A stretch of 42,877 nucleotides of DNA from Bacillota bacterium. GTDB lineage: Bacteria > Bacillota > Bacilli > Alicyclobacillales > SLC66. The position numbers and the translations under genes were made by a program. Positions 16,261 through 24,223 of this stretch are shown in pieces. Position 1 is the stretch's first letter; every line of letters begins with the position of its first letter. The stretch is taken from positions 1 through 42,877 of the forward strand of contig JAKACX010000015.1 of NCBI GenBank assembly GCA_021821055.1, in the 5' to 3' direction. The notes under the pieces are model-generated. The model saw only the letters and a program-made list of their open reading frames with translations, was not told where the DNA came from and searched no databases.

Positions 16261-17331
16261 CTATGTCCGCCGCGCGGGCAGCGACCGCAGGTAGGCGACG
16301 GCCTGCGCCAGTGTGCCCACTGGAATGATGCGCATGGACGTGTGCAGTTTCTTCGCCTCCTGCACGGCGTGCAACGCGTTTGTATCGCCCTTCGCGAGGT
16401 CCGCGGGAACAAAAAAGTAGCGCACGCCCGCGGCCGCCGCGGCGATCACCTTCTCTGCCGCGCCGCCGATCTGCCCGACCACGCCGTTTTGCGTGATCGT
16501 GCCCGTGCCCGCCACCTTGTAACCGCGCGTCAAATCCAGCTGCGGTTTGAGTTGATTCACGATCTCCAGCGAAAACATGAGTCCTGCCGACGGCCCGTAG
16601 ACGTCTCCGGCGTGAATGTGCACGTCCACCGGCGACCGAACGTGTTGCGCGAGGGCCGGGATCACCCCGATTCCCGCGACGGGCGCTCCGCGCCCCTGAT
16701 TGAGATTGACCAGCGGCACGGTCACCGCCATGCGCCTCGTTCCGCGCGACACCTGCAAGGTCACGGTCTGTCCGACCTTGCGGCTCTCCAGTACGCGCGC
16801 CAGGGCGCCGGGATTCTTGGCGAGCGGCGTCCCGTCTACTCCGGTCAAAATGTCACCCGGGCGCAGGACGCCGACCGCCCTGGAAAAAGGCTCGATCGAC
16901 AGCACGAGGATACCCTGCGTCGTGACGCGCACCGGAAGGTTCAGGTAACGCAGTGCGGCGCTCGCCGCGTCCTGCTGCGCCTGCTGCATCATGTACTTCT
17001 CGACCGCCAGGTACTGCGCGTCGGTCAGGCCCCCGGAGATCTGCGCGGCGGGCCAGATCTCCCTGTGCGGCAGCAAGAGCCCCTCCAGAAAGACGTAGAC
17101 GTTCGAGGCGTAGAGCGATGTCACCGTCATCATGTAAAAGGCGCCGCTGCGACTTGGTTTTCCCCCTTGCACCGTTACCAGCGGCTGCACGGGGATCGCC
17201 ATGCCCGGCGAGTAGAAGTAGTACGGCAACGGAATGAAGTAGGCCGCCACGAGCAGCGCCGCGAGGATGATCGCCGCCGCGCGGGCTCGTCTAGATGAAC
17301 TCCGTCTGCTCCCTGTGCTCCGCCAGATCAC
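16261..17331 (-). CDS. ylbL: YlbL/SepM-type PDZ-Lon serine protease
   Basis: This 356-aa membrane-anchored protein matches the YlbL/SepM family (proteases that process pheromones or, in B. subtilis, the SOS division inhibitor YneA). Residues 1-18 are basic and 19-40 form a transmembrane segment (AAAIILAALLVAAYF). A PDZ region follows near 140-205 (GILVLSIEPFSRAVGVLRPGD). The Lon-type protease domain has the catalytic Ser in YGPSAGLMFSLEI and Lys in GGAAEKVIAA. The GTG at 17331 follows AAGGGG and overlaps ylbK by 41 nt. The active site faces outside. Confidence 0.93.
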   Translation of the reverse strand: MIWRSTGSRRSSSRRARAAAIILAALLVAAYFIPLPYYFYSPGMAIPVQPLVTVQGGKPSRSGAFYMMTVTSLYASNVYVFLEGLLLPHREIWPAAQISGGLTDAQYLAVEKYMMQQAQQDAASAALRYLNLPVRVTTQGILVLSIEPFSRAVGVLRPGDILTGVDGTPLAKNPGALARVLESRKVGQTVTLQVSRGTRRMAVTVPLVNLNQGRGAPVAGIGVIPALAQHVRSPVDVHIHAGDVYGPSAGLMFSLEIVNQLKPQLDLTRGYKVAGTGTITQNGVVGQIGGAAEKVIAAAAAGVRYFFVPADLAKGDTNALHAVQEAKKLHTSMRIIPVGTLAQAVAYLRSLPARRT

Positions 17332-18118
17332 GCTTAAGCATCCCCTTTTTGTCGAGCGCCTCGAGGAGCGGAGGCAAACTCTCGCGCATGGCGCTGCGCC
17401 CCGCCTCGACGGCCTCCTCCACGCTGGTAAACGACGTGGCGCTCATCAGTTCCAGTTTCGGGCGCACCACGTAGTCCGCCTCCAGGATGCGATGGCGAAA
17501 GATTTCCCGCTCCATGATGTCCATCGACTGGATCACCACGTCAAGCACGTTGCGCACCGGGGGCAGACGCTCGAACAACCCCACGTCCACGGCAAGGACA
17601 AAGTCCGCGCCAAGCGCCCGCGCCGCGTCGATCGGCACCCTGTCGATCACGCCCCCGTCAACCAGCATGCGTCCCTGGTAGGTGTGCGGCGTAAAGATGC
17701 CGGGAATCGCGATGCTCGCGCGCAGCGCCTCGTGGATCGGACCGGACTGGAACACCACGCGCTCCCCCCGTTCGAGGTCCGTGGCCACAATCGAGAGCGG
17801 GATCCGCGTCTGGTCGAAACGCCGCCCTTTTGTCAGAAGCCGCAACAGGTCATGCACGCGCTCGCCGGCGATCAGTCCCATCCGCGGCACCGTGAAGTCG
17901 ATCCAGCGCCCGAACGGCAAGTGCGTCGCAATCCGCTCCAGCATGGCCATCGGAGCCCCCGTGGCGTACACCGCGCCGATCAGGGCTCCCATGCTGGAAC
18001 CCGCCACGCCGCTGATGCGGATTCCCGCCTCTTCAAGTACCTGCAGGACGCCTATGTGCGCAAACCCTCGCGTCCCGCCGCTGCCAAGCGCAACCGCCAA
18101 GCGCAACTCGCGACTCAT
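17291..18118 (-). CDS. ylbK: Patatin-like phospholipase family protein YlbK
   Basis: The 275-aa protein has the patatin hallmarks: an oxyanion loop GSGGTRGFAHIGVL near residue 14, nucleophile elbow GSSMG and the Asp of the Ser-Asp dyad in VDGGVIDRVP. It is thus a predicted lipid acyl hydrolase of the RssA/YlbK group; no substrate can be read from the sequence. The ATG at 18118 is preceded by GAGGAGG. It lies between coaD and ylbL. B. subtilis has ylbJ (a sporulation membrane protein) between coaD and ylbK; it is missing here. Confidence 0.93.
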   Translation of the reverse strand: MSRELRLAVALGSGGTRGFAHIGVLQVLEEAGIRISGVAGSSMGALIGAVYATGAPMAMLERIATHLPFGRWIDFTVPRMGLIAGERVHDLLRLLTKGRRFDQTRIPLSIVATDLERGERVVFQSGPIHEALRASIAIPGIFTPHTYQGRMLVDGGVIDRVPIDAARALGADFVLAVDVGLFERLPPVRNVLDVVIQSMDIMEREIFRHRILEADYVVRPKLELMSATSFTSVEEAVEAGRSAMRESLPPLLEALDKKGMLKRDLAEHREQTEFI

Positions 18119-18158
18119 GCGCCGTCCTCCTCGCCGTCCGGGCGTGTCGCCCATACCC

Positions 18159-18656
18159 CTACTTTATCCGCAAACGCGCCGCGACGTGCTCCGGAACAAA
18201 GCGACTCACATCTCCGCCCAGAGCCGCGATCTCGCGGACCCTGCTTGAACTGACGTGGGAGAATTCCAGATGGCTGGGCAGAAAGACGGTTTCGGTCGAT
18301 TGGCGCAGGTCGCGGTTGAGCGCCGCCATCTGCCACTCGGCCGACAGGTCCGACGCGTCGCGGACACCCCGAACGACGATGGACGCACCGCAGAGCGACA
18401 GGTACTCGACCAGCAGGCCCGAGAAATGGTCCACGCGCACCCGCGGCCACGCGTGCACGCTCTCTTCAATCAGCTGCACGCGCTCCTCCACCGGCAACAG
18501 CGGCGTCTTGCCCGTATTGTCAAGGACGGCGACGCGGACTTCATCGAACAATGCCGCGGCGCGCCAGACGATGTCGAGGTGCCCATTGGTCACCGGATCA
18601 AACGAACCCGGGTAGACGGCGATTCGGGGGGCTGTCCGGCCCTCATCACGTTGCAT
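18159..18656 (-). CDS. coaD: Pantetheine-phosphate adenylyltransferase
   Basis: CoaD adenylates 4'-phosphopantetheine to dephospho-CoA, the penultimate step of CoA synthesis. The 165-aa product has the nucleotidyl-transferase motif YPGSFDPVTNGHLDIV (HxGH form NGH) and the C-terminal FSHVSSSRVREIAALGGDVS. The ATG at 18656 overlaps the end of rsmD by 11 nt. With coaBC at 36.2 kb, this window encodes three of the later CoA steps. Confidence 0.97.
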   Translation of the reverse strand: MQRDEGRTAPRIAVYPGSFDPVTNGHLDIVWRAAALFDEVRVAVLDNTGKTPLLPVEERVQLIEESVHAWPRVRVDHFSGLLVEYLSLCGASIVVRGVRDASDLSAEWQMAALNRDLRQSTETVFLPSHLEFSHVSSSRVREIAALGGDVSRFVPEHVAARLRIK

Positions 18657-19209
18657 GCGGAGTCACTCCCTCGTGGCGGTACACACACAGTTTGGTAGCG
18701 CCGTACATCGCTTCGCGCACCAGCGCAAGCCCTGGCGCCGCGGGCGTTGGCAAGCTCCGCGCCGTCTCCGCGACGACGGTCGCGGACGGCGCGAGCAGCC
18801 GCGTCGCGGCCAGGCGCCGCAGGCTCGGATGCAGCAGTCCCGCTGCATAGGGAGGGTCCAGAAAGACCAGCGAGTACCGCGCAGCGTCCGCCGTCAGGCG
18901 ATCAAGCGCGCGCTCCCATGACCAGGGGTATACCGCCGCGCGGCCCGCAAGGTCGAGCGCCGCCAGGTTTTCCCTCACGGTGGCCGACGTGCGCGGATCC
19001 ACAAACACCGCCCGCTCGCAACCGCGACTGAGCGCCTCAATCCCAAGCGCTCCCGAACCGGCGAACAAATCCAGGCAGACGCCTCCCGCGAAGGCCGGCC
19101 CGACAATCGAAAACAGCGCCTCCTTCACGCGGTCGGCCGTCGGCCGCGCAGCGCGGCCGGGCGGGGCCTTCAACCTGCGCCCTCCGTGAGAACCGGCGAT
19201 TACTCGCAT
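18646..19209 (-). CDS. rsmD: 16S rRNA (guanine966-N2)-methyltransferase RsmD
   Basis: RsmD methylates N2 of G966 in 16S rRNA. The 187-aa Rossmann methyltransferase begins MRVIAGSHGGRRLKAPPG, with SAM-binding DLFAGSGALGIEALSRG and the catalytic DPPY motif (VFLDPPYAAG). The ATG at 19209 is preferred to one nine bases upstream because the GGATGGGGG ribosome-binding stretch sits between them. It is the first gene after the 347-bp gap and has its own promoter at 19231-19258. Confidence 0.96.
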   Translation of the reverse strand: MRVIAGSHGGRRLKAPPGRAARPTADRVKEALFSIVGPAFAGGVCLDLFAGSGALGIEALSRGCERAVFVDPRTSATVRENLAALDLAGRAAVYPWSWERALDRLTADAARYSLVFLDPPYAAGLLHPSLRRLAATRLLAPSATVVAETARSLPTPAAPGLALVREAMYGATKLCVYRHEGVTPHAT

Positions 19210-19230
19210 GTCCCCCATCCTTTCGCGAGT

Positions 19231-19258
19231 ACTGTATCACATCTTCGGACGCGAACAA
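19231..19258 (-). promoter_or_regulatory. Extended -10 promoter of rsmD operon
   Basis: The minus strand reads TTGTTC (19258-19253), 16 nt, TGATACAGT with -10 TACAGT at 19236-19231. The TG extension compensates for the poor -35. Transcription would start about 20 nt before the rsmD ATG, leaving just room for the ribosome-binding site. Confidence 0.55.
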
Positions 19259-19318
19259 AAATCCCGTCCCGCCACCCCCGCACGCGGCGCGCGCGGATCC
19301 GGGAGTTTGCGCCGGGAT

Positions 19319-19347
19319 GTATAAGCCGCCGGTCCCGTGACCACAAT
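19319..19347 (+). promoter_or_regulatory. Candidate sporulation-type promoter for plus-strand RNA
   Basis: GTATA (19319-19323), an 18-nt gap and CACAAT (19342-19347) resemble the sigma-G pattern (GnATA, 17-18 nt, CATnnTA). It would start transcription just before the first hairpin of the proposed RNA. The -10 match is only partial and no sigma-A promoter was found here. Confidence 0.3.
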
Positions 19348-19351
19348 GAGT

Positions 19352-19523
19352 TAAGCGACGGTCAACGTCGTAAAGGCAACCAGGGAGAGCATCGGCAACA
19401 CTCTCCCCCGGTTTCTCCTCTCCCAGTAGCCGGCTGCCGCGCCTTACATAGCGCCGCAAGGCATGTGGCGGCGCGGCAAAAGGCGGAGTTCCCCCGCGTA
19501 CCCGGGCGGGGGAACTCTTTTTT
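19352..19523 (+). ncRNA. Predicted structured small RNA opposite the operon direction
   Basis: This lies in a 347-bp gap between psd and rsmD, and no credible protein fits. On the plus strand the sequence folds as a series: CGACG-gtcaa-CGTCG (19356-19370); an outer helix GTAAAGGC/GCCTTAC (19370-19377 with 19441-19447) enclosing AACC..GGGAGAG/CTCTCCC..GGTT (19378-19413) and a pyrimidine-rich single strand ttctcctctccc; GCGCCGC/GCGGCGC (19451-19473); then a strong terminator. CCGCGCC (19438-19444) can also pair with GGCGCGG, an alternative fold. In B. subtilis the forespore RNA csfG lies between ylbG and ylbH (rsmD), so this may be its counterpart; that link rests on position only. None of the riboswitch classes I compared fits. 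Confidence 0.55.
19486..19523 (+). terminator. Strong intrinsic terminator, plus strand
   Basis: GAGTTCCCCCGC (19486-19497) pairs perfectly with GCGGGGGAACTC (19506-19517) around an eight-base loop, followed directly by TTTTTT (19518-19523). On the minus strand the hairpin is followed by CGCCTTTTG, a poor tract. It therefore mainly stops plus-strand transcription, although it may also slow read-through from psd. Confidence 0.88.
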
Positions 19524-19556
19524 ATCCATATTTTCGATTCCTGCCCGGTATCCGCA

Positions 19557-20411
19557 CTATCGCGATTCCCCCCGTCCGCCGAGCCATCGCCCGATCGTTT
19601 CCAGGGCGCGCAGGCGCTGCCCCGCCGTCACGTCAATCCGGGCCGCTCCGGGCGGAAATACGAGGATCACCGTGCTGCCAAACTCAAACCACCCGAGTTC
19701 ATCCCCTTTGGCCACCGCGACAGGGGCGGCCAGGCGACTCGTCCCGCCGCCGGGAAGACGGGAGCGGCGCGGCGGCGCGGACGTTTCACAGAGCGTCAGC
19801 CGCACGCTGCCGACCAGGAGCGATCCCACCTTGACCAGCGCAAACGAACCGCCGTCGCGCGCAAACCAACTGACAACGCGTTCATTGCGCGCGAACAGTT
19901 TGCGCACACTCCGCACGCCTCCCGGATTGACCGGAAACAGCGTCCCTCCGATATGCCGGACCGACCGCAAGACGGCCGCGAGCGGCGCGTGAATCCGGTG
20001 GTAATCGCCCGGCGCCAGGTAGATCGTGACGTACGAGCCGCCGGTCAGCGCGTCGCCAGCCGCGTCCTGCAGCAACTCGCGCGCGCAATACGGCATGCCT
20101 TTGACTTGCCACAGCGTATCCGCGAGAATCTCGCCCGCGGCGGCGACCCGTCCGTCCACGGGACTGGCGATCGCCGCGGCGTCGGCGTCCGCCTTCCGAC
20201 TCCCGCGAGCGAGACGGCGCGCGAAAAACTCGGTCAGACTGGCGTACGCCCGCCAGGGTTTTTCCGCCTCGGCCAGGTCGACGCCATACCATTTGGCAAA
20301 CAGCGGAATGCACACGCGACTCGCTGGGTGCCGCAGTGCGGCGCCCGCCATGTCTGTCAATAACCGTTGGGGCAGAGAAGCGAGAAGCACTTCACGAATC
20401 CGCAAACGCAT
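19557..20411 (-). CDS. psd: Phosphatidylserine decarboxylase proenzyme
   Basis: Psd decarboxylates phosphatidylserine to phosphatidylethanolamine at the membrane, using a pyruvoyl group made by self-cleavage. The 284-aa precursor has the catalytic Asp in SPVDGRVAA, His in YHRIHAPL and the cleavage site in FEFGSTVILVF, where the Ser of GST becomes the pyruvoyl N terminus of a short alpha chain. The ATG at 20411 has GGAGG six bases upstream and overlaps the recG end by 20 nt. Placement directly after recG is unlike B. subtilis, where psd follows pssA. Confidence 0.94.
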   Translation of the reverse strand: MRLRIREVLLASLPQRLLTDMAGAALRHPASRVCIPLFAKWYGVDLAEAEKPWRAYASLTEFFARRLARGSRKADADAAAIASPVDGRVAAAGEILADTLWQVKGMPYCARELLQDAAGDALTGGSYVTIYLAPGDYHRIHAPLAAVLRSVRHIGGTLFPVNPGGVRSVRKLFARNERVVSWFARDGGSFALVKVGSLLVGSVRLTLCETSAPPRRSRLPGGGTSRLAAPVAVAKGDELGWFEFGSTVILVFPPGAARIDVTAGQRLRALETIGRWLGGRGESR

Positions 20412-22470
20412 CGTCGTCCTCCGCCAGCGCCGCGCGGCGCAATTCTTCATACGCCGGCAGCAGCCAAAAATCGGGATTTGTCAAGAGTTCCGCCGCGATA
20501 TCGCGCGCGACCGTCATCACCCGCAGGTCCGCCACAGCGTCGCCCACGCGAAATTGCGGCAGCCCGCTCTGCCGCGAACCCATCACTTCACCCGGTCCGC
20601 GCAACAGCAGGTCCTGCTCCGCCAGGACGAATCCGTCCGACGTCTCGAGCATCGCCTGCAGCCTTTGGCGGGCGGCGCGCGTTGCCGGATCGCCGACAAG
20701 CACGCACAGCGACGCATGCGCCCCGCGCCCGACCCTTCCGCGCAACTGGTGCAGGGTCGCCAGTCCGAAGCGGTGCGCGTCGTGCACGACCATAACGGAA
20801 GCGTTCGGCACACTGACCCCGACTTCGACAATCGACGTCGCGACCAGCGCGCCCGCGCGCCCCGCGACAAAGTCCGCCATGGCCGCGTCGCGCTCCGCCG
20901 AAGCCATGGCGCCGTGCACCAGGGCCACCTGCCAGCCGGCCAATTCCTCCTGCATCTGGGCGTGAAGCGCCACGGCGCCCGTCATTTCGCCGCCGTCGTC
21001 TTCTCCGTCGCCTATGCGGGGCGCCACGATGAACGCCTGCCTGCCCTTGGCCAGTTCGCGACGCAGCATACGCACGACGCGGCCTGCTTCGGACTTGCGG
21101 ACGAGGATCGTTCGGACCGGGGTGCGGCCCGGCGGCAGGTCGCGCATCGTCGACATTTCGACGTCGCCGTAGATCGTGAGGGCCAACGAGCGCGGAATTG
21201 GCGTCGCCGACAATTGCAACACATCGCTCCACTCGCCTTTTCCCCGCAGCAGGCGCCGCGTGGACACGCCAAAGCGGTGCTGCTCATCGACCACGACCAG
21301 CCGCAGGCGATGAAACACGACATCCGCGCTGACAAGAGCGTGCGTCCCGATCAAGAGGTCGATATCGCCAGTCCGCAGTGCCTGCAACACGCGGTCCCGT
21401 TCCTGCTGCGGCTGGTCCCCCGTCAGCGCCCCGATCCGCACGCCGTAGGGCGCGAGCAGGCGGACGGCTTCCTGGTGGTGCTGCGTCGCGAGAATTCCGG
21501 TGGGCGCCATGAGCGCACTCTGCCACCCGATGCGCGCGAGAGCCGCGCACAGGGCAAACGCCACTGCCGTCTTGCCGGACCCGACGTCGCCCTGGATCAT
21601 CCGGTGCATCGGCTCCGCCCCCGCCACGTCCCGCAGACTCTCCGCAAGCGCCGCCTCCTGACCCGGCGTCAGGGCAAACGGCAGCCGCTCCACGAACTCC
21701 TGCGCGCCTTGCGCGAGCACATGCCCGTCCAGCGCGGTCTGAGACCATCCGCCGCGCCGCCTGCGGAAATTCTGCAAACGCAACTGAAACGCGAGGAACT
21801 CCTCGAAGATGATCCGCCGCCTGGCCTGCCGCAAGGCCTCCGGATCTGCGGGCTCGTGCATCGCGAGAAGCGCCGCCGCCTTGCCGGTCAGCCGAAACCG
21901 CGTCCGGAGTTCGGCCGGCAGCCCGTCGTGCACCCCTGGCCCGCACGCGCGCAGGGCAAACGCGATATAGCGCCGCAAAGCCTGGCTGGACAGCCCGTCT
22001 GTCAGCGGATACACGGGCTCCAGTCCCGCCGCCGCGACGCCCGGGCGGAGGATCTCGTGCGCCGAGACGACAAACGCGCCTGAGACGCGGTTCCATTTGC
22101 CGCGGACGCGCAACGAAACGTCAGGCAGCAACTGGTGCCGCAGATAGGGCTGATTGAAAAACAGCGCCTTGACATTCGCCGTTCCAATCCGAAGGGGGAC
22201 GGAGACGGTGCACCGCCTCCCGGAAAAGCGCACGGACACCGGGCCGCAGACCGTTCCTTGCACAGCCGTCGAATGGCCGTCCTGCTGCTCGCGCGAAAGC
22301 GCGTCCGCCGTCTCCTCGTAGCGCAGCGGAAAGTGGCGCACGAGATCGCGCACCGTATGAATCCCCAGGCGCGCGAGCCGCAGGGCCGTTCCCGGCCCCA
22401 CTCCCGGAATGTGCGTGACAGGCGCCGCGCACTGGTCTGAGTCGGGCAAAGCCGCACTCACGCTACACAT
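20392..22470 (-). CDS. recG: ATP-dependent DNA helicase RecG
   Basis: RecG remodels stalled forks and Holliday junctions. The 692-aa product has the N-terminal wedge domain (about 1-260, with IPGVGPGTALRLARLGI), then helicase motifs: QGDVGSGKTAVA (I), VVVDEQHRFGV (II, DEQH form), LSATPIPRSLALTIYGD (III) and HQLRGRVGRG (VI). The ATG at 22470 is very close to GGAGAGGA; a GTG at 22461 is better spaced and may be the real start. In B. subtilis sdaAB-sdaAA lie between fakA and recG; only 47 nt separate the two here. Confidence 0.97.
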   Translation of the reverse strand: MCSVSAALPDSDQCAAPVTHIPGVGPGTALRLARLGIHTVRDLVRHFPLRYEETADALSREQQDGHSTAVQGTVCGPVSVRFSGRRCTVSVPLRIGTANVKALFFNQPYLRHQLLPDVSLRVRGKWNRVSGAFVVSAHEILRPGVAAAGLEPVYPLTDGLSSQALRRYIAFALRACGPGVHDGLPAELRTRFRLTGKAAALLAMHEPADPEALRQARRRIIFEEFLAFQLRLQNFRRRRGGWSQTALDGHVLAQGAQEFVERLPFALTPGQEAALAESLRDVAGAEPMHRMIQGDVGSGKTAVAFALCAALARIGWQSALMAPTGILATQHHQEAVRLLAPYGVRIGALTGDQPQQERDRVLQALRTGDIDLLIGTHALVSADVVFHRLRLVVVDEQHRFGVSTRRLLRGKGEWSDVLQLSATPIPRSLALTIYGDVEMSTMRDLPPGRTPVRTILVRKSEAGRVVRMLRRELAKGRQAFIVAPRIGDGEDDGGEMTGAVALHAQMQEELAGWQVALVHGAMASAERDAAMADFVAGRAGALVATSIVEVGVSVPNASVMVVHDAHRFGLATLHQLRGRVGRGAHASLCVLVGDPATRAARQRLQAMLETSDGFVLAEQDLLLRGPGEVMGSRQSGLPQFRVGDAVADLRVMTVARDIAAELLTNPDFWLLPAYEELRRAALAEDDDAFADS

Positions 22471-22517
22471 TCCTCTCCAGAGGATCCGTGATCATCCCAA
22501 GCGTGGCAAGCGCACAA

Positions 22518-24212
22518 TCACTCGCCAGCCAGCAGGAAGTCGTACTCCGGCTGTCCGCCGTACAGCACCTCAAAGTCCACATCCGCGTGCTTGACGCGCA
22601 GCCGATCCACCACTTCCGCCGCCGCGCGCACATCCTCCTCACGGGCGCACAACACGGTGCAAATCTCCCTCGTCTCCCCGCACAGCCGCGCAAGCGCCTC
22701 CCCGAGCGCCGCCAGGCGGTCCGCGGTCGCGAAGACCGCTTCTTCACCCGAAAAAACCACGAATTCACCCGGTTTAACAGGCGCGCCGGCCAGCGTCACT
22801 CCCCCGGCGGCCGGCGCCACCGACGCGGACACGACGCGCGACGCGGCCGCCCGCATCTGTGCGGTGTTTTCCGCCGGCGCAGCGGTTGGCGAAAACGCGA
22901 GGGCAGCCGCCAGCCTCTCGCCAACGGTGGCGGTCGATACGGTCACAAGGCGGTTCGTTCCAAGTTCAGCCGCAGCCTGCGCGACCGCCGGAGCGGTGTC
23001 GTGGTCGGGGAGAATAAAGACTCTGTCCGCGCCAATGCCTGCGACCGCGTCGACAATCGCCTCCGCCGACGGCCGTTCGCCGCGGTCCCCGGACACCACC
23101 CGGTCCGCCCCCGCCTGGAGAAACAGGCGGGCCAGACCTTCTCCCGCGGCCACTGCGATGAGCCCGGCCGGTCTGTGGACATCAGCGGATCCGGGGAGCG
23201 TCTCCGCACCGCGCGCGTGGAAGGCGGCGCCTGGCCCCGCCGGGCTGACCAGTGTAAACGCGTGCTGTTGTTCCGTCATATTGTCAATCTTGATGCGGCT
23301 CAGGCTGCCAAAGCCCAGCGCGCGTTCCAGCGCCTGCCCGGGCCTGCCCGTGTGGATGTGCACCCTGACAATATCGTCCGCGGCCACCACGATCAGCGAA
23401 TCGCCGAGCGGGTCGAGGGCATGACGCACGTCGCTCTCCCTTGCGGACGACGCGCCGCGGATGACGAACTCGGTGCAGTACCCGTACTCTCCCTCGACAC
23501 TGGTGTCCGCCGCACTTTGCGCCGTCACGGGCTCCGGGGCCACGTAGATCTCCGCACCTGAAGCGTCCGGGTCAGCGCCCTCTTCCCCGCGCACCCCGCG
23601 CAAGAAACCCTCCAGGATGCACGTCAGCCCCTTCGCTCCCGAATCGACAACCCCTGCCTGTCGCAGGACGGGCAGCAGATTCGGCGTATCAAGCAGTGCG
23701 GCTTGCGCTCCACGCCACAGCGCCAGCACGACGTCGCCTATCTCCGCACCCGGTTTTGCCGCGCTGTCTTCGCCCGCCTGCGCCGCCTTGCGCATGACGG
23801 TCAGCATCGTTCCCTCCACCGGGCGGGACACCGCCTTGTACGCAACCTCCGCGCCGCGGGTAAATGCCTGGGCAAACTGCGCCGCGTCCACCTCGACCGC
23901 GTCCTGCCACGAGAGGTGAAACCCGCGAAACAACTGAGACAGAATCACGCCCGAATTCCCGCGCGCGCCAATGAGCAGGCCGCTGGAAAGGGCGTGCGCC
24001 ATCCGGCCCAGGGGAGCGTCCGGAGGAAGCCTGTGTATCTGCTCCACCCCCGCGGAGTACGACAGATACATGTTGGTGCCGGTATCCCCATCCGGCACAG
24101 GAAACACATTGAGCGAGTTGATCTCGTCGCGGCGCCGACGCAACTCCTGATGTCCAGCCCGCACCATCTGGCCAAACAGTTCGCCGTCCAACCGAATACG
24201 ACGCAACACCAA
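22518..24212 (-). CDS. fakA: Fatty acid kinase catalytic subunit FakA (YloV)
   Basis: FakA phosphorylates fatty acids held by FakB proteins so that exogenous fatty acids enter phospholipid synthesis. The 564-aa product has the Dak2-type ATP-binding domain with NVFPVPDGDTGTNMYLS (about 35-51) and GARGNSGVILSQ, a middle domain with DSGAKGLTCILEGFL and a C-terminal FakB-interacting domain ending DVDFEVLYGGQPEYDFLL. The TTG at 24212 lies six bases after GGAGG; the next codon, GTG at 24209, is an equal candidate. It pairs with yloU 11 nt upstream. Confidence 0.94.
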   Translation of the reverse strand: MVLRRIRLDGELFGQMVRAGHQELRRRRDEINSLNVFPVPDGDTGTNMYLSYSAGVEQIHRLPPDAPLGRMAHALSSGLLIGARGNSGVILSQLFRGFHLSWQDAVEVDAAQFAQAFTRGAEVAYKAVSRPVEGTMLTVMRKAAQAGEDSAAKPGAEIGDVVLALWRGAQAALLDTPNLLPVLRQAGVVDSGAKGLTCILEGFLRGVRGEEGADPDASGAEIYVAPEPVTAQSAADTSVEGEYGYCTEFVIRGASSARESDVRHALDPLGDSLIVVAADDIVRVHIHTGRPGQALERALGFGSLSRIKIDNMTEQQHAFTLVSPAGPGAAFHARGAETLPGSADVHRPAGLIAVAAGEGLARLFLQAGADRVVSGDRGERPSAEAIVDAVAGIGADRVFILPDHDTAPAVAQAAAELGTNRLVTVSTATVGERLAAALAFSPTAAPAENTAQMRAAASRVVSASVAPAAGGVTLAGAPVKPGEFVVFSGEEAVFATADRLAALGEALARLCGETREICTVLCAREEDVRAAAEVVDRLRVKHADVDFEVLYGGQPEYDFLLAGE

Positions 24213-24223
24213 CCAGTTCCTCC

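Noticed and set aside
19037-19459. A 140-codon minus-strand frame overlapping rsmD and the gap upstream
   Set aside because: It overlaps rsmD out of frame for half its length, and the gap part is better explained by RNA structure.
19352-19523. Known riboswitches (cobalamin, c-di-AMP ydaO, glycine, lysine, SAM, FMN, TPP) or housekeeping RNAs (RNase P, tmRNA, SRP RNA, 6S)
   Set aside because: The conserved core sequences I remember for each class are absent on both strands, and no suitably oriented target gene follows the terminator.
20026-22083. A 685-codon frame antisense to psd and recG
   Set aside because: It is a shadow frame across two clearly identified genes with no domain and no initiation signal.
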